Assembly: GCF_036324505.1 (NCBI RefSeq)
Contig: NC_086355.1
Coordinates: forward strand, 21,318,518 to 21,382,517
DNA length: 64,000 bases
Source: Eleginops maclovinus
Lineage: Eukaryota > Chordata > Actinopteri > Perciformes > Eleginopidae
Reading direction: 5' to 3'
A model generated the notes under the pieces. It worked only from the letters and a program-made list of their open reading frames with translations, had not been told where the DNA came from and ran no database searches. Shown here piece by piece: positions 45,153 to 57,641 of this stretch (within the stretch, counting starts at the first letter, position 1; every line of letters starts with the position of its first letter). Made by a program: the position numbers and the translations under genes.

Positions 45153-45358
45153 CCGTAAATTTTGTTTTTTCCAATTCATGACATGTTTTTTTTTATTATT
45201 ACTTTTTAAAATGCGTTCTGCAGAGAAGGGAGGCTGGAATAAGAGAAAACAGGGCAGAGTAACACGGCGAATACCGCTCATAGTTTTTTTTTGTTAAGGC
45301 GGCAGGCGTGCGTTGCGTAAGTGGCCGCCTAAGCTGTAAAGTGCTGCGGGAAACCCTG
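45153..45358 (-). mobile_element. hAT-like transposon end fragment
   Basis: The right edge reads GTGCTGCGGGAAACCCTG; its reverse complement starts CAGGGTTTCCCGCAG, a typical hAT-type terminus. The adjoining GC-rich sequence (GGCGGCAGGCGTGCGTTGCG) differs from the surroundings. No matching left terminus was found, so only one end is supported, and the minisatellite may belong to it. Confidence 0.4.
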
Positions 45359-46935
45359 ATCCAACTGCGTGTAACTCGATAGGATCATTTTGATAGAGGG
45401 TAGAAAGGAACAAAGCTTGCAGCCCAATATAACTGAATGAATATTCAAAAACACTGCATTTAATAACGCTGACAAAATAACATGACCAAATTCTAGTTTT
45501 TCATTCTGAATCCAGTCTAGCATATAAGATATTGTGTCCCTATTAGTTATTTGGTTAATCCACAGAATCTTTTTTTGATTATTCAAAATGTCGAGCAACG
45601 ACCAAATCAAGCTTCTCAAGGATGCTGCTTTTCTTTATTCATGAAACACTAACTTATTTACTTTGGACCATGGGTTGATGAAACTATTTAAAGCAAAAGT
45701 GTGAATTTTATTTTATGGACCAAGTCAGGTAAAATGTTCATTTAGAACCTTTTTGTTTGGTATAAGAATGAATAGTTTGTGAATTGGGTACATCACTGAC
45801 CAGTTCTAATATCATATAGACCCCCTGTATTAGAAAAGGAGCTGGAGACATTGCTTCTGTAGCTCTCTAAAAACTCTGAAAACCTTGGTTCTGGAAACGT
45901 ACCACTGCCTTTTGACTCGATAAGAGGCTTGTAGAGGCTTGTGTAATACAATCATGTGCACTTACTGAAAATTGGACTCGATAAAATGTAACAAAAACCA
46001 AAGACAAGCCTGTGTTTTGGAAATGTTCTTGTCTGGACTCTGTTTACAGCAGTTGGACTTGCTCCATTAAAAAGCCAAATGAGTCAAGGGTATATACAAG
46101 TCAATGCAACAGGGTGCAATACGTTCAGCGTGATAGATGAACCAAATTATTGGTTTCGCTCTTTTGGATGCCACATAACAAACCAGAATGGAAATTGCTT
46201 TTCTATAAGATACTTCCTGTAGTTTTGCCTTAAGGTGTGTTTACAGAAACAGCTTTTACTGCCTCAGTATCTGCAGTAAACAATTTGACATGGAATACTT
46301 CCTTTCACAAGATAAAATGTGTTTTTCAACTCATAATCCTACACACTGTGTAAGTTTATTGCTTTATTCACAGTGGCTGTGTTTGGATCTAGAGCTTTCT
46401 TCTCATTGGTAGTACTTTGAAAGGTCAGCTTTAAATAAAGTCAGAGTTGGAATATGCTGGGTGGCAGAGTGTGTTGCTGACACCAAGGTAGAAAACACAA
46501 CTTAACCATTTGAAACAAAAGGTCATATCTGTTCCGCCATTGATTATGTGTCCAAGGGAGGGACTCATTGGGTCCATAGGTTTTAACAAGGCTGTTAAAT
46601 TTAACTCACTGCTTGTACTTATATCTTTAAGTTAGGACAAGACTATTTTGAAGAAGGTCTCATTTGGATTTTCGATTAATGCCATTGCAATATGATTTGC
46701 GATCTTAGAGAGAATGATCATTTTTGAAGGTTATTCACATTATCATTTGAAAATATTTTTAATTACTCATTATGCAATTTTTTTCTACATAGGATTTGTA
46801 GAAAACTAAATAATTTTTTACCAGGTAAATAGAATAGCGTTTGTAGGCTGGAGCTTCTCTGCAATTCTACAAAACATTGTTCATATATTTTACAAAATAT
46901 TTTGCTTACTGTGATTTGAATATTGCAATAAATCA
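45359..46935. other. Unassigned AT-rich stretch without genes
   Basis: No supported coding frame or repeat. Confidence 0.5.
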
Positions 46936-46957
46936 TTTTGATAAATAATTTTAATTA

Positions 46958-47260
46958 ATGGGGCGAAGCCTGCGAGCTCGTTCAGGCAGTCAACTCGAGC
47001 ACCAATGAAACATTCGCACATCACGCCCCTCGTCACTCTTGCAACCAACCAAACATAGTCTCCTAAATCTGGCGCTCTATTTGAACTGTTGGTTCCGCCT
47101 ACCTCTGCCTCGCTAATGCAGCTGCTGCGACTGCTGCTGTTTCCACGCTGCTAATGCGTCCACCTCGCTGCGGCTGCTGCTGCTGCGTTCACGTTGGCGA
47201 TGCTCGCCTGCCCCACCACAACCCCAGCTTCCTCCCCAGCTTCCACCTGTAGGCTCGGGG
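46958..47260. other. Isolated GC-rich block with CTG/CGG triplets
   Basis: GC-rich sequence stands out from AT-rich flanks, starting GGGGCGAAGCCTGCGAGCTC and containing interrupted GCTGCTGC/GCGGCTGCTGCTG runs (about 47118-47190). No frame codes for a recognisable protein. It could be a transposon fragment or a small regulatory CpG block; I cannot decide. Confidence 0.35.
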
Positions 47261-49029
47261 GATAGTTATCTAATCATAACTCAATGTTCTATGTTAATAT
47301 GTGGAGTGATGAGGCCCAAGCCTAGACGCCAAACTCAAACTATATACTGTTTCTAATAAACATATTAATGAAACACGAGAGTTGTCCGACTGAAATCAAT
47401 TTGATTAATGGTGCTGTCCTACTTTTTAGTAATACCAAGCAACTTAATCCATAAGCTGTAGGCCTCTATGTAAAGTGAGTTGTTGCCAAATCACGCAGCA
47501 TTTTACTGAAGTAACAATAATTATAAACAATGCTCAGTGACACAAGACATCTCTTCCCATAGATTCTATTGTGTTTTGCAAGTGGAGGAAAAATTCTATC
47601 TGGGAGTTAAAAACATGCATATAAAATATAGAGCAAGGTCATACCAACAGAATACTTATAACCCTCCTGCTTACATTATTCATTTAAATGTACGGTATGT
47701 GCTAATGCTGTAGCGTCCACAAAGCAGCAGGCTAATATTAGCTCATTGCAGATAAAGTCTATCCGTATTGGCTTATTGTTTTTCAATCGAAAAAACTAGT
47801 TTGTAAAACTCTTATTTAGCTTCATTATATTCCTTGAGTTGATACTATTTCATTTAAAGTTGAGCTTGAGGTTCTATATTGAACTTTTAAGTATTAGTTT
47901 GACAAGCCTGTCCTTGGTCCCCTTTTTGAAAATGTCCCAAACTTTGAACCACTTTGGTATCAACCAAATAATCTCCATGGCAACTGAGCAAACTCAATGT
48001 GCTCATGAAGGCCATGAGACGTAGCTCCTTCAAGTTCTCAGTACCTGTTCACAATATTTTTTATTTGGGATAAATCCATCCATTTTTTTTACTGTTCAAT
48101 AAATAAATCAATACACAGTATATAGACAATACATCTTTTCTTTCTTTTGCCAGAAGATCTAAGTGAACACAAAAACTAAACAATAGCATAATGGTCAACT
48201 GACTGGTTTCTGCATGGTCTCTATTTAATATTAGAAAATAACACATGATTATTTTCATTTTCAGTCTTTTTATTGTTTTCTAAATTAATCCTTTGGTCAA
48301 GTGCCATAAATCAAGTTGAAATTCCTTAACACTGTAACTAACGCTCCTGTAAAAAACTAAGTGAAGAACGTTGTAAACAAATCAAAGGGTTTTATCTAAA
48401 AAATGGTTCAAGTTCACTCTACATTATAGTCAGATATTTCAAACTGGCACTTGGAAATATACCAAAAATGTGACTTTTGAAGCAATATTTCATTAGAGTC
48501 AGATTCTACAACCTCCTACGAGCACCCTTCAAACATTTTTACGAAAAGGTGAAGGAATGTGGAAGGTGCTTTAGTATTCCTGAGCATCTGTTGCCCATTG
48601 ACATTTGTCAGAAATGTCTTTCACCGTCCCCGGGACGCATCAGATTGATTCTTAGTAAATCACAACTTAGACAGTGGAAGCCAATAACAGAGGAAAATGA
48701 GCAGGCGATTTGATTATGGGAAAGCTCTCATCAGCCTCATTACATTATTGCTTTCACACTGTGACTCTAGACTTCCTCTGATCTGAGGCAAATCACAACC
48801 GCTGATCTGATTAAATGTGGTCGACATTTTCGGCTCTGTGTGCGGCGCTGCATGCTGGGTGCTGGTTCTGTCTCAAGCTGTTATACTTCCTTGCCCTGCG
48901 TGTCTGAAAGCCCTGAAAAACTAAAATTAGTCATACATTTGCAGACATTTAGCTATTTTTGCCAGTGTTATGTTTACATTTAGTAACAGGAACCGTTGAC
49001 GTGTTTTCTTGTTTTTGTGTTATTGGGAA
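47261..49029. other. Unassigned AT-rich stretch without genes
   Basis: Only short frames are present (47839-48024, 48477-48713), neither recognisable nor splice-flanked in a convincing way. Confidence 0.5.
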
Positions 49030-49073
49030 TGACATTCAGCTGTGTCAACATCAATTGACACAGCTGAATGTCA
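49030..49073. repeat. Perfect 19-bp inverted repeat with 6-nt loop
   Basis: Positions 49030-49048 (TGACATTCAGCTGTGTCAA) and 49055-49073 are exact reverse complements around CATCAA. It lies in otherwise unassigned sequence. As RNA it would make a 19-bp stem, but there is nothing to show that it is transcribed as a small RNA. Confidence 0.92.
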
Positions 49074-50646
49074 ATGGATGTTGCTATACATTGTGACTTA
49101 ATGGAACTCTCGCCGCAATGTCATTTCCTGATGAATGTGGCTTCTGCCTTTTGTGAGAGATCAGCTAATGGGATCAGAAACATGGCTTCTCACAATTAAC
49201 GCTCATAGCTATCAAAATGTTATAGCGATGCTAACTTCAAAGCGGACATGGACTGAATGCTGAATTGGTTTTATTCCTCACATCTCCAAGACATCAGAAG
49301 AGTTGACCTTTAATTTCTTGTAGAAATCCAAGCTGTTAAACATCCCTATTTCTGTTAGTTTGTGGTCAAAAGATTTCAAAAGTCTGCATCCACAGGGTGA
49401 TGAATGCTGTTCCCTTCAGAGTACATTGGTATTCCTAAAGCTCTGTGCAAGATCAAGTCCCTGTGGCAGCGTGTTTGACTCATGGCTAACCCGGACTGTA
49501 GTGCAGAATAAGCTATCCACTCAGGCAAGAAAGCCTTAATAAAGTCTTTACTCAACATTCAATGGATACACTTGCTATAGCTAGAATAAAAGAAACACTG
49601 CCAAGGAAGCAACAAAATAGCCGCCTAAATAATAGCAATGTAAATCTGCAGCTGCCACTGGCTTCACAAAGAGGTATAGGGGACTGGCTCATAATGCATT
49701 TTATGTAAACATTATACTTTGACATTTTGTTTTATGGAAAAGCATTCAGGCCTGGGTATCACCACCGTAAAGACATTTGTCACAACATCCTCTTCTCTTG
49801 TTTAGTCCCAACACTGGAAAGCAGATGAAGGCTTCAGATATCCGCACTTCATGCCGTCACAGATTGTGTGCAGCGTTTATGGAGCTGACACTCAGTATTC
49901 TGGGCTGATGGCTGTTGGCAAATCAGACAGGGAGACAGACTAACGCTGTCTGCATTGGTGTTCCAATTTGGCTGATGCTTTATAACACGTGTCTTCACGA
50001 TCCAACACCTCCGAAGAAATCAGCGGCATACGCCCGTCCAATGCGTCCCCCGTTAATTCAAGAAGTGGTCCCATTGTGGGGGAAGACAGACCACTTTTTA
50101 TGGCTCTTTTATTTCTTCATGAGTACCATTAATTTGAAGGGGCAGGCCTCGGTGCTTTGCGGCAGGCTTTTCCTTATCTGCTTTAGACACCATGACTGCA
50201 TTATCCTTCTTTCTTGTAAAGAATTGGCAGGAGTAACGTGTGTTTTATTGGTATTGTTTAGCACTTTTTGCTGGGAGGCTGATTTCTCTGTTCATTCTCT
50301 GAGTATACTGCATATCTCATCCTCGCAGGCCTCAATGGCTATTTATGTCTTCTGGATGTTCTGCCAGAGCTGCAGTCTGGATAAATACTTGTGCTTCTCA
50401 AGCACATTTATTTATTTATTTTCCTGAGCATTATTATCTTCCGCCATAAAGATCATTCACATTAAAACTAATTAGATTTATTTGGGCTCGTTACAACGCC
50501 GCCTCCCTGTGCACACACAGTCCGGATCCCAGTGTTGTTCTGCTGCTGTTGTTGTTGTTGACTCCAGCCTTCTTTATCTCTTTGACATATACTTGGCTGT
50601 CTTAGTTAAGCGGCATTCCTCCATTACTGGGGTTTATTCACAGAAA
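49074..50646. other. Unassigned stretch without genes
   Basis: A 170-codon plus-strand frame (49915-50427) has no recognisable motif and looks like chance. (GTT)n-like CTGCTGCTGTTGTTGTTGTT lies at about 50540. Confidence 0.45.
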
Positions 50647-50655
50647 ATATAATAT

Positions 50656-50708
<53 letters not shown>

Positions 50709-50711
50709 AAT

Positions 50712-50745
<34 letters not shown>
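50647..50745. repeat. Interrupted (TA)n microsatellite
   Basis: About 100 bp of TA repeats broken by several AAA/TTT interruptions, so older or less uniform than the array at 42088. Confidence 0.92.
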
Positions 50746-51629
50746 CGGATTGTTATTTATTTATATTTGTATCGTTTTTTTTACTTTAATGAATTTACTT
50801 TTTTTAAGGTGAGGTCTTGTCAGTTGATATATTTTATGTTTATTTTAGGATTGTTTCTTTGTAAGTTTTTTTTTTTTCTGTGTCGTTGTTGGTTTTTGCG
50901 TGTCTTTCAACATGGACAATTAAAAAAGTATTTATGGATATCAAATAACCATCTTCTTAGGTATTTTTGATACAATTCATCCTTTTCTCTGATCAGATCC
51001 TCCCCTTTTCATTTGCTGTACATATTATTAGTCACTATTTCATCACATCATTTTGGCCAGTTTCTTCTTTTAACTTGTTCTTGTTGATTAGATTTCAGAA
51101 ATCTTCCAGTTGTGTTACAGCAGCACTACTTTTAAAAAGACAAGTTTATAAAAATATATAGTTTGTATATCCTAGAATTGCTATTTCTTTCCAGCTGTAG
51201 CACAGTAATTGTTCACTGCTTGGTAAGAATCAGCAGCAGCTTGAGACGGTCTACTGTTACATGGCGACAGCCGGCTGAGGCTCTCTATCAGATTTGCAGA
51301 ATTCACTCCTGGCATTCAGTTTATTTGTCTCGGCTGGATAAATCCAAGTCTAACATTTACTCTCTTCCAATAGCTCTGTTTTGGTCTGCTTACTTTGTTG
51401 TGTATAGCTGTTTTGCTGCTTAGTGTTCCACTTTGTTAAGCAGCTAGTCAATAACTTACTGTATATGTCTGCTGCTCAGTGCTGAGCAGTTACGGTACAG
51501 TGGGTTTTTAGAGCTGTTTTTTTCTACTGCAAACAGAATCCTGTTGATGGGAGCAGTGAATGAGCAAAATCTATAAAGCTAGTGAGCGAAACTGTAGAGC
51601 TGGCTGATCGTTGGGTTTATCACAATTTA
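50746..51629. other. Unassigned AT-rich stretch without genes
   Basis: T-rich sequence giving Phe/Leu-rich chance frames. No supported feature. Confidence 0.5.
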
Positions 51630-51840
51630 ATGAAGAAGACATACTTTATTAATCCCACAAGGGAAACATCAATATACACTTCCCCTGAAATGAACACAAT
51701 CTGGAACAGGACTTCTACACAATGGCCCCGAATACACACGTGCAGAATCCCATGCATTATTTAAGATGTGTCAAAGCTAACAGGCTGCCATGGTTTGGCG
51801 ACAGGAAGCAGTTGAGGGTGCCTTGCTCAAGAACACTCGC
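51630..51840 (-). repeat. tRNA-derived SINE, copy 2 (tail and body)
   Basis: Read on the minus strand it has CTTGAGCAAGGCACCCTCAA and ends GGGATTAATAAAGTAT, the body and LINE-like tail of the same SINE seen at 32745 and 54225. The tRNA-like head is missing where it abuts the MITE at 51843. Confidence 0.6.
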
Positions 51841-51842
51841 AA

Positions 51843-52035
51843 GCTAACCAATCAGAGCAGACTGGGCTGTGGTTTCAGACAGAGGGCGAAAAGAGGAAGT
51901 ATACAGGCAGTATGAGAAAAATAAAGACCTTCTTTTTAAAGACCTAACATTAAAGCATGGAGAGATGCCACAGTAGGGGCACAATAAACAAATGTGAACC
52001 AGAAAATGAGCAGGATAAGACCCCTTTAATATTTT
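51843..52035. repeat. TTAA-type MITE, copy 2 (right half)
   Basis: AGCTAACCAATCAGAGCAGA, CTGTGGTTTCAGACAGAGGG and ATAAGACCCCTTTAAT parallel copy 1 at about 26540-26690 in the same order. Only the right half is present, ending in CCCCTTTAA, consistent with a TTAA target. Confidence 0.6.
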
Positions 52036-52720
52036 CACATTTATTTTGATTGTGAAAAGTGTCTTCATGTAGATATCAAGTCTAACAGGCCAAACTCAAC
52101 GGGTTTCAGTTGAATAAGCACAATTAATGTAGGCTAACTGAAGAATAATGCAATGTTTATGATGATGATTAATATTTCAATGTCATTTTTAGAATAATGG
52201 ACATAAAAACATATTGTTTATTCATAGGCAATGTTCAAAGAATGACGACATACCATGTCAATTAAAAAGAAGTTCGAGTTGGGTTAAACAGAGGTTCAGT
52301 TGTCTCTGTTTCAGCAGCTCGGCTGGCGGCTGCTTTGAAAGCTGCTCTGGCACTGTGGGCAGAAATGAGGCCAGGGAGGAAATCCAGTGTGTAATTGCAG
52401 CGGTAACAGCAGCAGGGTTAGCTCTGTGTGCAGGAGCACAGATACACACCCAGGGGTGGGGGGACTCCTCAGAGACTGCTGATGCAAGCTCGGCTTGATA
52501 GTGAAGTCAAGACGATTTTTTTTTAGATAGAATAACAGAAATTACAAAGTTGTCTCACAGCCTCTGGCACCCTCTGTCCTTAGACACACGATAACAACAT
52601 TAAAAACCCAAGATCTTAAAATGAGAGTACAGGCAAACAGAATTAAACATTTATAGAAAGATTATAAATAATTTATAAAAGATGGATAACAGATAATATT
52701 TATTCCCCACTAACACAACA
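52036..52720. other. Unassigned stretch without genes
   Basis: A 94-codon frame (52214-52498) is Ser/Ala/Cys-rich and unrecognised. Nothing else supported. Confidence 0.45.
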
Positions 52721-52853
52721 AATGGTATTATTATGATTATTATTATTATTATTACTATTATTATTATTATTATTATGATTATTATTATTATTATTATCAT
52801 CACTATAATTATGATTGTTATTACTATTACAATTATTATTATTGTCATCATTT
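52721..52853. repeat. Interrupted (ATT)n microsatellite
   Basis: A trinucleotide ATT array with scattered C and G substitutions. It gives poly-Ile or poly-Leu frames on either strand that are not genes. Confidence 0.93.
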
Positions 52854-54224
52854 TCCTTATACATTTATACGTTTTATTATTTGTATTTATTTAGTGATCT
52901 TTTAAACAAAAATACATTAGATACATTGATCTTTAGAAGAGAAAATATTATTTATGCCAGATTTATTATCAGCTATTGCCAAACACACAAAACACTCCAC
53001 CCACTCCTCTCTTTCATTTTTGTATTTATTTGACGAAATTAAAATGATCTCCCGTGGTGAAATAGTAAACATAGGATATTGAAAGTCTTACTTACTCAGT
53101 AAAAAGTTAAATTACAAAAAAGCATTTATAGGGCATTTAGTATTACTATAGGAAACCCACCGTGTTCTAGGTTGGAAGAAGTAAAAAGCAAAGGCGCTTC
53201 CAAAAGGCTGTACTCCAGTAATGGAAAAAGAAGCAAGATGAAATCTAAATCCATAATAAGTAATAATATTACCCACTTTGTTAAGTGCAGTTCCACGAGA
53301 GAGACAGACTTTGAAAGCAGATGAAAATATAACCCTTAAATATAGAATGTTGGCCAAAAGCAGTTTGAGACAGTAATTATTCCTCTGGATTAAGACGTGA
53401 TTTCTTGAGTAAAATCATTATGTCCAACCACAGTAGTTTTAAAGCTAGGGGGACAGTGGCACTCTGAAGTCACAAATGAACAACACTTCGCAGGATCCAG
53501 AAACCTTGCGTTAGGGTAAAGCAGGCAGGTTGTACGAACAGAGACTCTCTGGTTTTCAATTAATATTGTAATTCCAATTCTGCAGAAATAGCTGCAGCTA
53601 AAGGAACTAATCCTGTGTCTCATCTAATTTTCTGCAGAACAAATCTCCCCTCTCTCCCCCTGCTTTTGTGAAATAAGTGTTTGCCTTGAGGCGAGGTTGG
53701 ACGTCTATGAGTTTCAAGCCCTGCCTTTAAATAAAGGATGCATTGATCTGATACTGCAGCAAGGTTGGATCAGGTATAAGGGCTGCATCACTTGGATAAA
53801 ATAACTAATTGTGCTTATTTTCAGTTATTTTGCCAGTAGGTTATGAGTCGCTTTGAAGGAGGGCATGATTATTAATAGTGAAAAAGTAAGGGAATCTGTT
53901 CCAAACAACATTTTCTATTACTTCTGTATATAGCTTTTGTAAGTGGGGTCTTTTCTGCAGCAACACAGTTCTAGTACACAGTTTCTTTTTTAACATATTG
54001 CCTTTACCAAATACTCCGCTAACTGTATTTAAGATAGTGCTCTTTAGTCCAAATTGTAATTTTTATACAATTTCAAAAAGTTGTGCAGCCCAATAAGGTA
54101 TCATTGACATAGTCTGAACTTTTAAATTCAACTCCCATGTTAATGTTATGCTTCAGCTGAAGCTAAGTGCGCAAACGTCAAAAATATCAGTTGCTTGGAG
54201 GTATTTGATGGTATTATTTTTGGG
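52854..54224. other. Unassigned AT-rich stretch without genes
   Basis: No supported coding frame or repeat. Confidence 0.5.
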
Positions 54225-54350
54225 ACAGGAGTGGTCTAGTCTGTAAAGACTTGGACTTTGGACAGAAGGGTCGCCGGTTCCGCATTTCATGTTCACATCC
54301 CTATCAGAACAAGAAATGCGGAGTGTGGATTGGTATAGGTACATGCTTTC
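54225..54350 (+). repeat. tRNA-derived SINE, copy 3 (head), carrying an inverted insertion
   Basis: GGAGTGGTCTAGTCTGTAAAG, then CTTGGACTTTGGACAGAAGG and GTCGCCGGTT, match the head of the SINE at 32745. The B-box region is split by an extra 15-nt piece, after which CCCTATCAGAACAAGAAATG continues. Downstream of 54350 the match to the family is lost. Confidence 0.6.
54280..54321. repeat. 15-bp inverted repeat (one mismatch) inside the SINE
   Basis: CCGCATTTCATGTTC (54280-54294) is the reverse complement, with one mismatch, of GAACAAGAAATGCGG (54307-54321), around a 12-nt loop. The left arm is the extra piece that splits the SINE B box. Confidence 0.85.
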
Positions 54351-54554
54351 TCTGCCAAAAAGTAACATGGCTACTTGCAATATCTGCAGAACAAATGCTT
54401 CCAGGGGTGGCATTAGCACTGCATAACAGGACAAAACAAAACAAATCGGGCTGCCCGTATGTGGTGTCTGCTGCCCAGTACAGGGGGCTCGTCTCGTCAA
54501 ACTTTTAAGGCAATGTCCTCCATTCTGTCTCCGACCCTTCACCACTGTGTCTCT

Positions 54555-54785
54555 CAATAAATAATTCATTGAATTTATTTAGCGCCTTTCCAGGTGCTCA
54601 AAGCGCTTTACAATACATATTACACATATTAGACATGTAACACATCTTTACTGTGGACAATACCCACAGGAGCAATTTCGGGTGAAGTGTCGTGCCCAAG
54701 GACACAACGGCATACAGTGGCGGTCAAGGCAGGATTCAAACTGGTGTTCAAAAGGCACTCTCTGGCCCCCAAAAATATCATTAAA
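54555..54785 (-). repeat. SINE/LINE 3'-tail repeat with tRNA-like part
   Basis: It starts TTTATTTAGCGCCTTTCCAGG then TGCTCAAAGCGCTTTAC, the reversed tail of an L2/RTE-like element. It continues CACAGGAGCAATTTCGGGTG and GTGCCCAAGGACACAACGG, then GGATTCAAACT, which resembles a reversed tRNA-type B box environment. It is a different repeat from the SINE at 54225. Confidence 0.55.
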
Positions 54786-56973
54786 TATGCAAAACACCTC
54801 CAGATGCATCTTGCAAAAATAATTCTACAAATGTGAAAATCTATTACCAAGCTGCTTGTGCAAAATACGTTATTTTATTAAGTAACAATTCCGTTAATCT
54901 CAATGTATGTATTTGTTTATTACGTTTGGTTTAACAAAGTTACAAAAGCAAGGTAAGACAAGCGTCATGTTTCCTCAAAGGATCCTGGTCACGTTCACAT
55001 GATAAATCATACAACTCATATTTTAACACTGCAAAAATCCGATCAGTACTTCCCTTGGTGTTGGCTGACACTTAAAACCCAGGGTTCAGTATCTGTATGG
55101 GGACTACAGAGACTGGGGCATCTCTATTTTAAAGCTGCAGTTCCCTGATATGATTTCATTCTGCACCTTAGGGCAGAAGGTGGACGAGGAAGAGTCAGTC
55201 AGTAGACAGAGAATGGGACAACACGTCTCATAATAAAGAGCAGTATGAATCCACATGCTGAGATAGAACTGAAATGAATCTTACGTAGAATAACAGCAGG
55301 CAAAGTATGATTGATACTATTTGAATACACACTGACGGGGGAGTCTGTGTGACGGGGGTGGGGGGGGGGGGGAAACAATGCCAACAGTAACAAAAGGAGC
55401 TCCTGCAGCTTTGTCTTTGTATAATAGACTCATTAAACCAAAAACATTGCTTTGAAATCCCCCCTGTCATGAGGGAAATTAGAAGTCACAACATTTCAGA
55501 CACACATTTAGTCAACCAGTGTTACTAAGGTGGTGTCGCTTCTCGGGGGGGAAATCAAATATGAGGGAATGGCCACGCTCTGCAGCCCTGCTCTAAGTGC
55601 TGATATCTTACATTTGCATTGGATTAGGTTTTTTTTGTGAAATGGAATTGTGGTATGAAAGGTGTTTGAAATGTAAGCTCTAAGACAGAAGTATTGTAAT
55701 CCTGGAGAGATAAATGTTTGTAATCGCGTTGATCACAATAAAATCATTGTGTTTCTTTATTTTGGGCGAATATAACACAAATACATGTTGTTGTCATAAA
55801 GAAACGCATGACAAACTGGTTAGGGAAACCAGAGAGGTTTTTACTTTATTAGTACATGATTTCTGAATAATTGGCATGAATCTAACACTTTTCCGACACC
55901 TCCCTAAAGGATCTACAGAGCCGCTGTGATCGCCCTCTGTAAAAGGTGCACAACACGATGCATATTCTCTGTGCTGCTATCATACTGCGAGCGCTATGGT
56001 GACCGTGTCCGCTATGTTCCCATCCCCTCAAATTTTAAGAAACTTCTGCGTAGTTTGGCAATGCTTGTCTCGGTATCATGCTGGAATTAGCAGGGGTGAT
56101 GTTTGGGTTTTATATAATAATGTGATTAATCGTGCATTTTTAGTTAATGCATTAAAGCCCTCTTAACGTCCTGAAAAATAATCAGTGAATGTATTTGTTT
56201 TAAAGACTACATTTACATAGTCAGAAGGTCCTTTTGTTCACCCTCACAATACTATTGGGTAGTAAATAAAATAAAGCAACATCTCTTTGTTTTATTGGAG
56301 TTGGATTTGTCAATAAGTGAAGTAGATTATTGCAATGTCTAGAACATGTACATGTTTAGGTATTGTGGAATACATTAATCATATTTTATTTAGATTTATT
56401 TTATATTGTAATATTACAACATTTAAATAAAAACTTACAAAATGTAAAACATTTGAAAACTCTTTAATTTCTGCACCAGAAGCTTCCTACAACAACGTCT
56501 GAAAGGTCAAAAAAGAAAGTGTTTGGCATCAAGTTCCAGCTCTCCCTGTGTCTCTCTGAGTTTCGTCTCCATTGCTTCAGAAGTTTCCATCAAAGGAGGA
56601 TGCCATGCTTGCAAAAATTAGAACATCTTAAGAGGATAAGATAAGAGGATAGTGTAAGATGCCTTGTAGCATGTGTTAGGATTTGGCAACGCTCCATACT
56701 GATGTTTGTCCCAATTGAAAGAACCCTGTAATAATAAAATTCCACCTGAAGCGTACATATTTTTACCAATGCACCTTCCCCAGCTTCCCCAAACACAAAC
56801 AACGACTATTCAGACTTCTATCATCTCCACACAGCTCACACTTTTCCCCTCTCCTTATCCTGACCTTTTCAAAAGCAGATGTCGAGCTCATCCTCTTCCC
56901 TCCCAGGCTTCTTTCTTCTGCCACACTGTGCTGTTTTGACCCCCCCTGATTGTTCCTCCTTCATCTGTCACAG
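54786..56973. other. Unassigned stretch without genes, probably intronic
   Basis: No supported coding frame. A GGGGGTGGGGGGG run lies at about 55355-55373. The right end becomes pyrimidine-rich (56900-56973), leading into a possible splice acceptor. Confidence 0.5.
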
Positions 56974-57093
56974 CCCTCAGCCTGTCTGAGAGGAGCAGAC
57001 AGTGATGGATGCTGATCGCTTTGCCTATGTGCCGCCCCCCCAAAGCCCCAGCGCCAGTCAACACGTTCAGCCCAGGCGTCCCTGTTCCATTAG
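56974..57093 (+). CDS. Candidate exon with start codon of an unidentified host gene
   Basis: A long pyrimidine tract ending TTCATCTGTCACAG (to 56973) and a donor TTAG|GTAATG (from 57094) bracket a GC-rich 120-nt exon. ATG at 57005 has G at -3 and +4, a fair Kozak context, and opens MDADRFAYVPPPQSPSASQH then VQPRRPCSI, reaching the donor in phase 2. This would suit a second exon joined to the untranslated first exon at 36724-36882 on the same strand across a 20 kb intron. I do not recognise the peptide, and no later coding exon was found in the window. A different acceptor within the exon is possible. Confidence 0.35.
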
Positions 57094-57641
57094 GTAATGA
57101 GCTGCTCTCCTCATTTACAGCACCATACATTGGTCCAGGAATGAGTTCTTAGTACCAGAAATGAGTTTTTCCTGGTTCCATCCTCTCAAAGTCAACTTTT
57201 TTTAATCCCTGAATGATTTAATGGTGTCTGAAATAAGGTACATGGAGAATTGAAGCTCATGATATTCCATTTAATACATCATACACAAATAAATACCCCC
57301 ACTGTAGAACGTCTGAAGCTCCTACATGTCTTATTTGTGGCTGTTGCTAACAACTGAATACATACAGTAATATGACTGGACATCATCACGCTGAACATTA
57401 GCCACACTGAGCTTAGCAGTTGGGCAGTATTGTGTCCACAATGTTTTTAATCGCTGGGAGTAAGCAATTTACTTCTGCCAATTGCATTTATGCTTCAACT
57501 ATTACAAAAGAGGTGTCATATATGTTTTGCAATTTTAAAACACAAAACACAACAGATAACAAATTATAAAAAGAGCAGGAACCGGCCAATAATCCCCTGG
57601 GCCTATGATACGATAAAATCAAAAATAAGAACTGAAAGGAA
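57094..57641 (+). other. Unassigned stretch, possibly intronic
   Basis: No coding or named repeat content. Confidence 0.4.

Noticed and set aside
44944..45281. Repetitive minus-strand frames with Ser/Cys/Arg-rich peptide repeats
   Set aside because: They are read-through of the 26-bp minisatellite in successive frames, not a repeat protein.
49915..50427. 170-codon plus-strand open frame
   Set aside because: No domain, signal or splice context; codon composition looks like non-coding DNA.
52651..53033. Poly-Ile and poly-Leu open frames
   Set aside because: Translation of the interrupted (ATT)n microsatellite.
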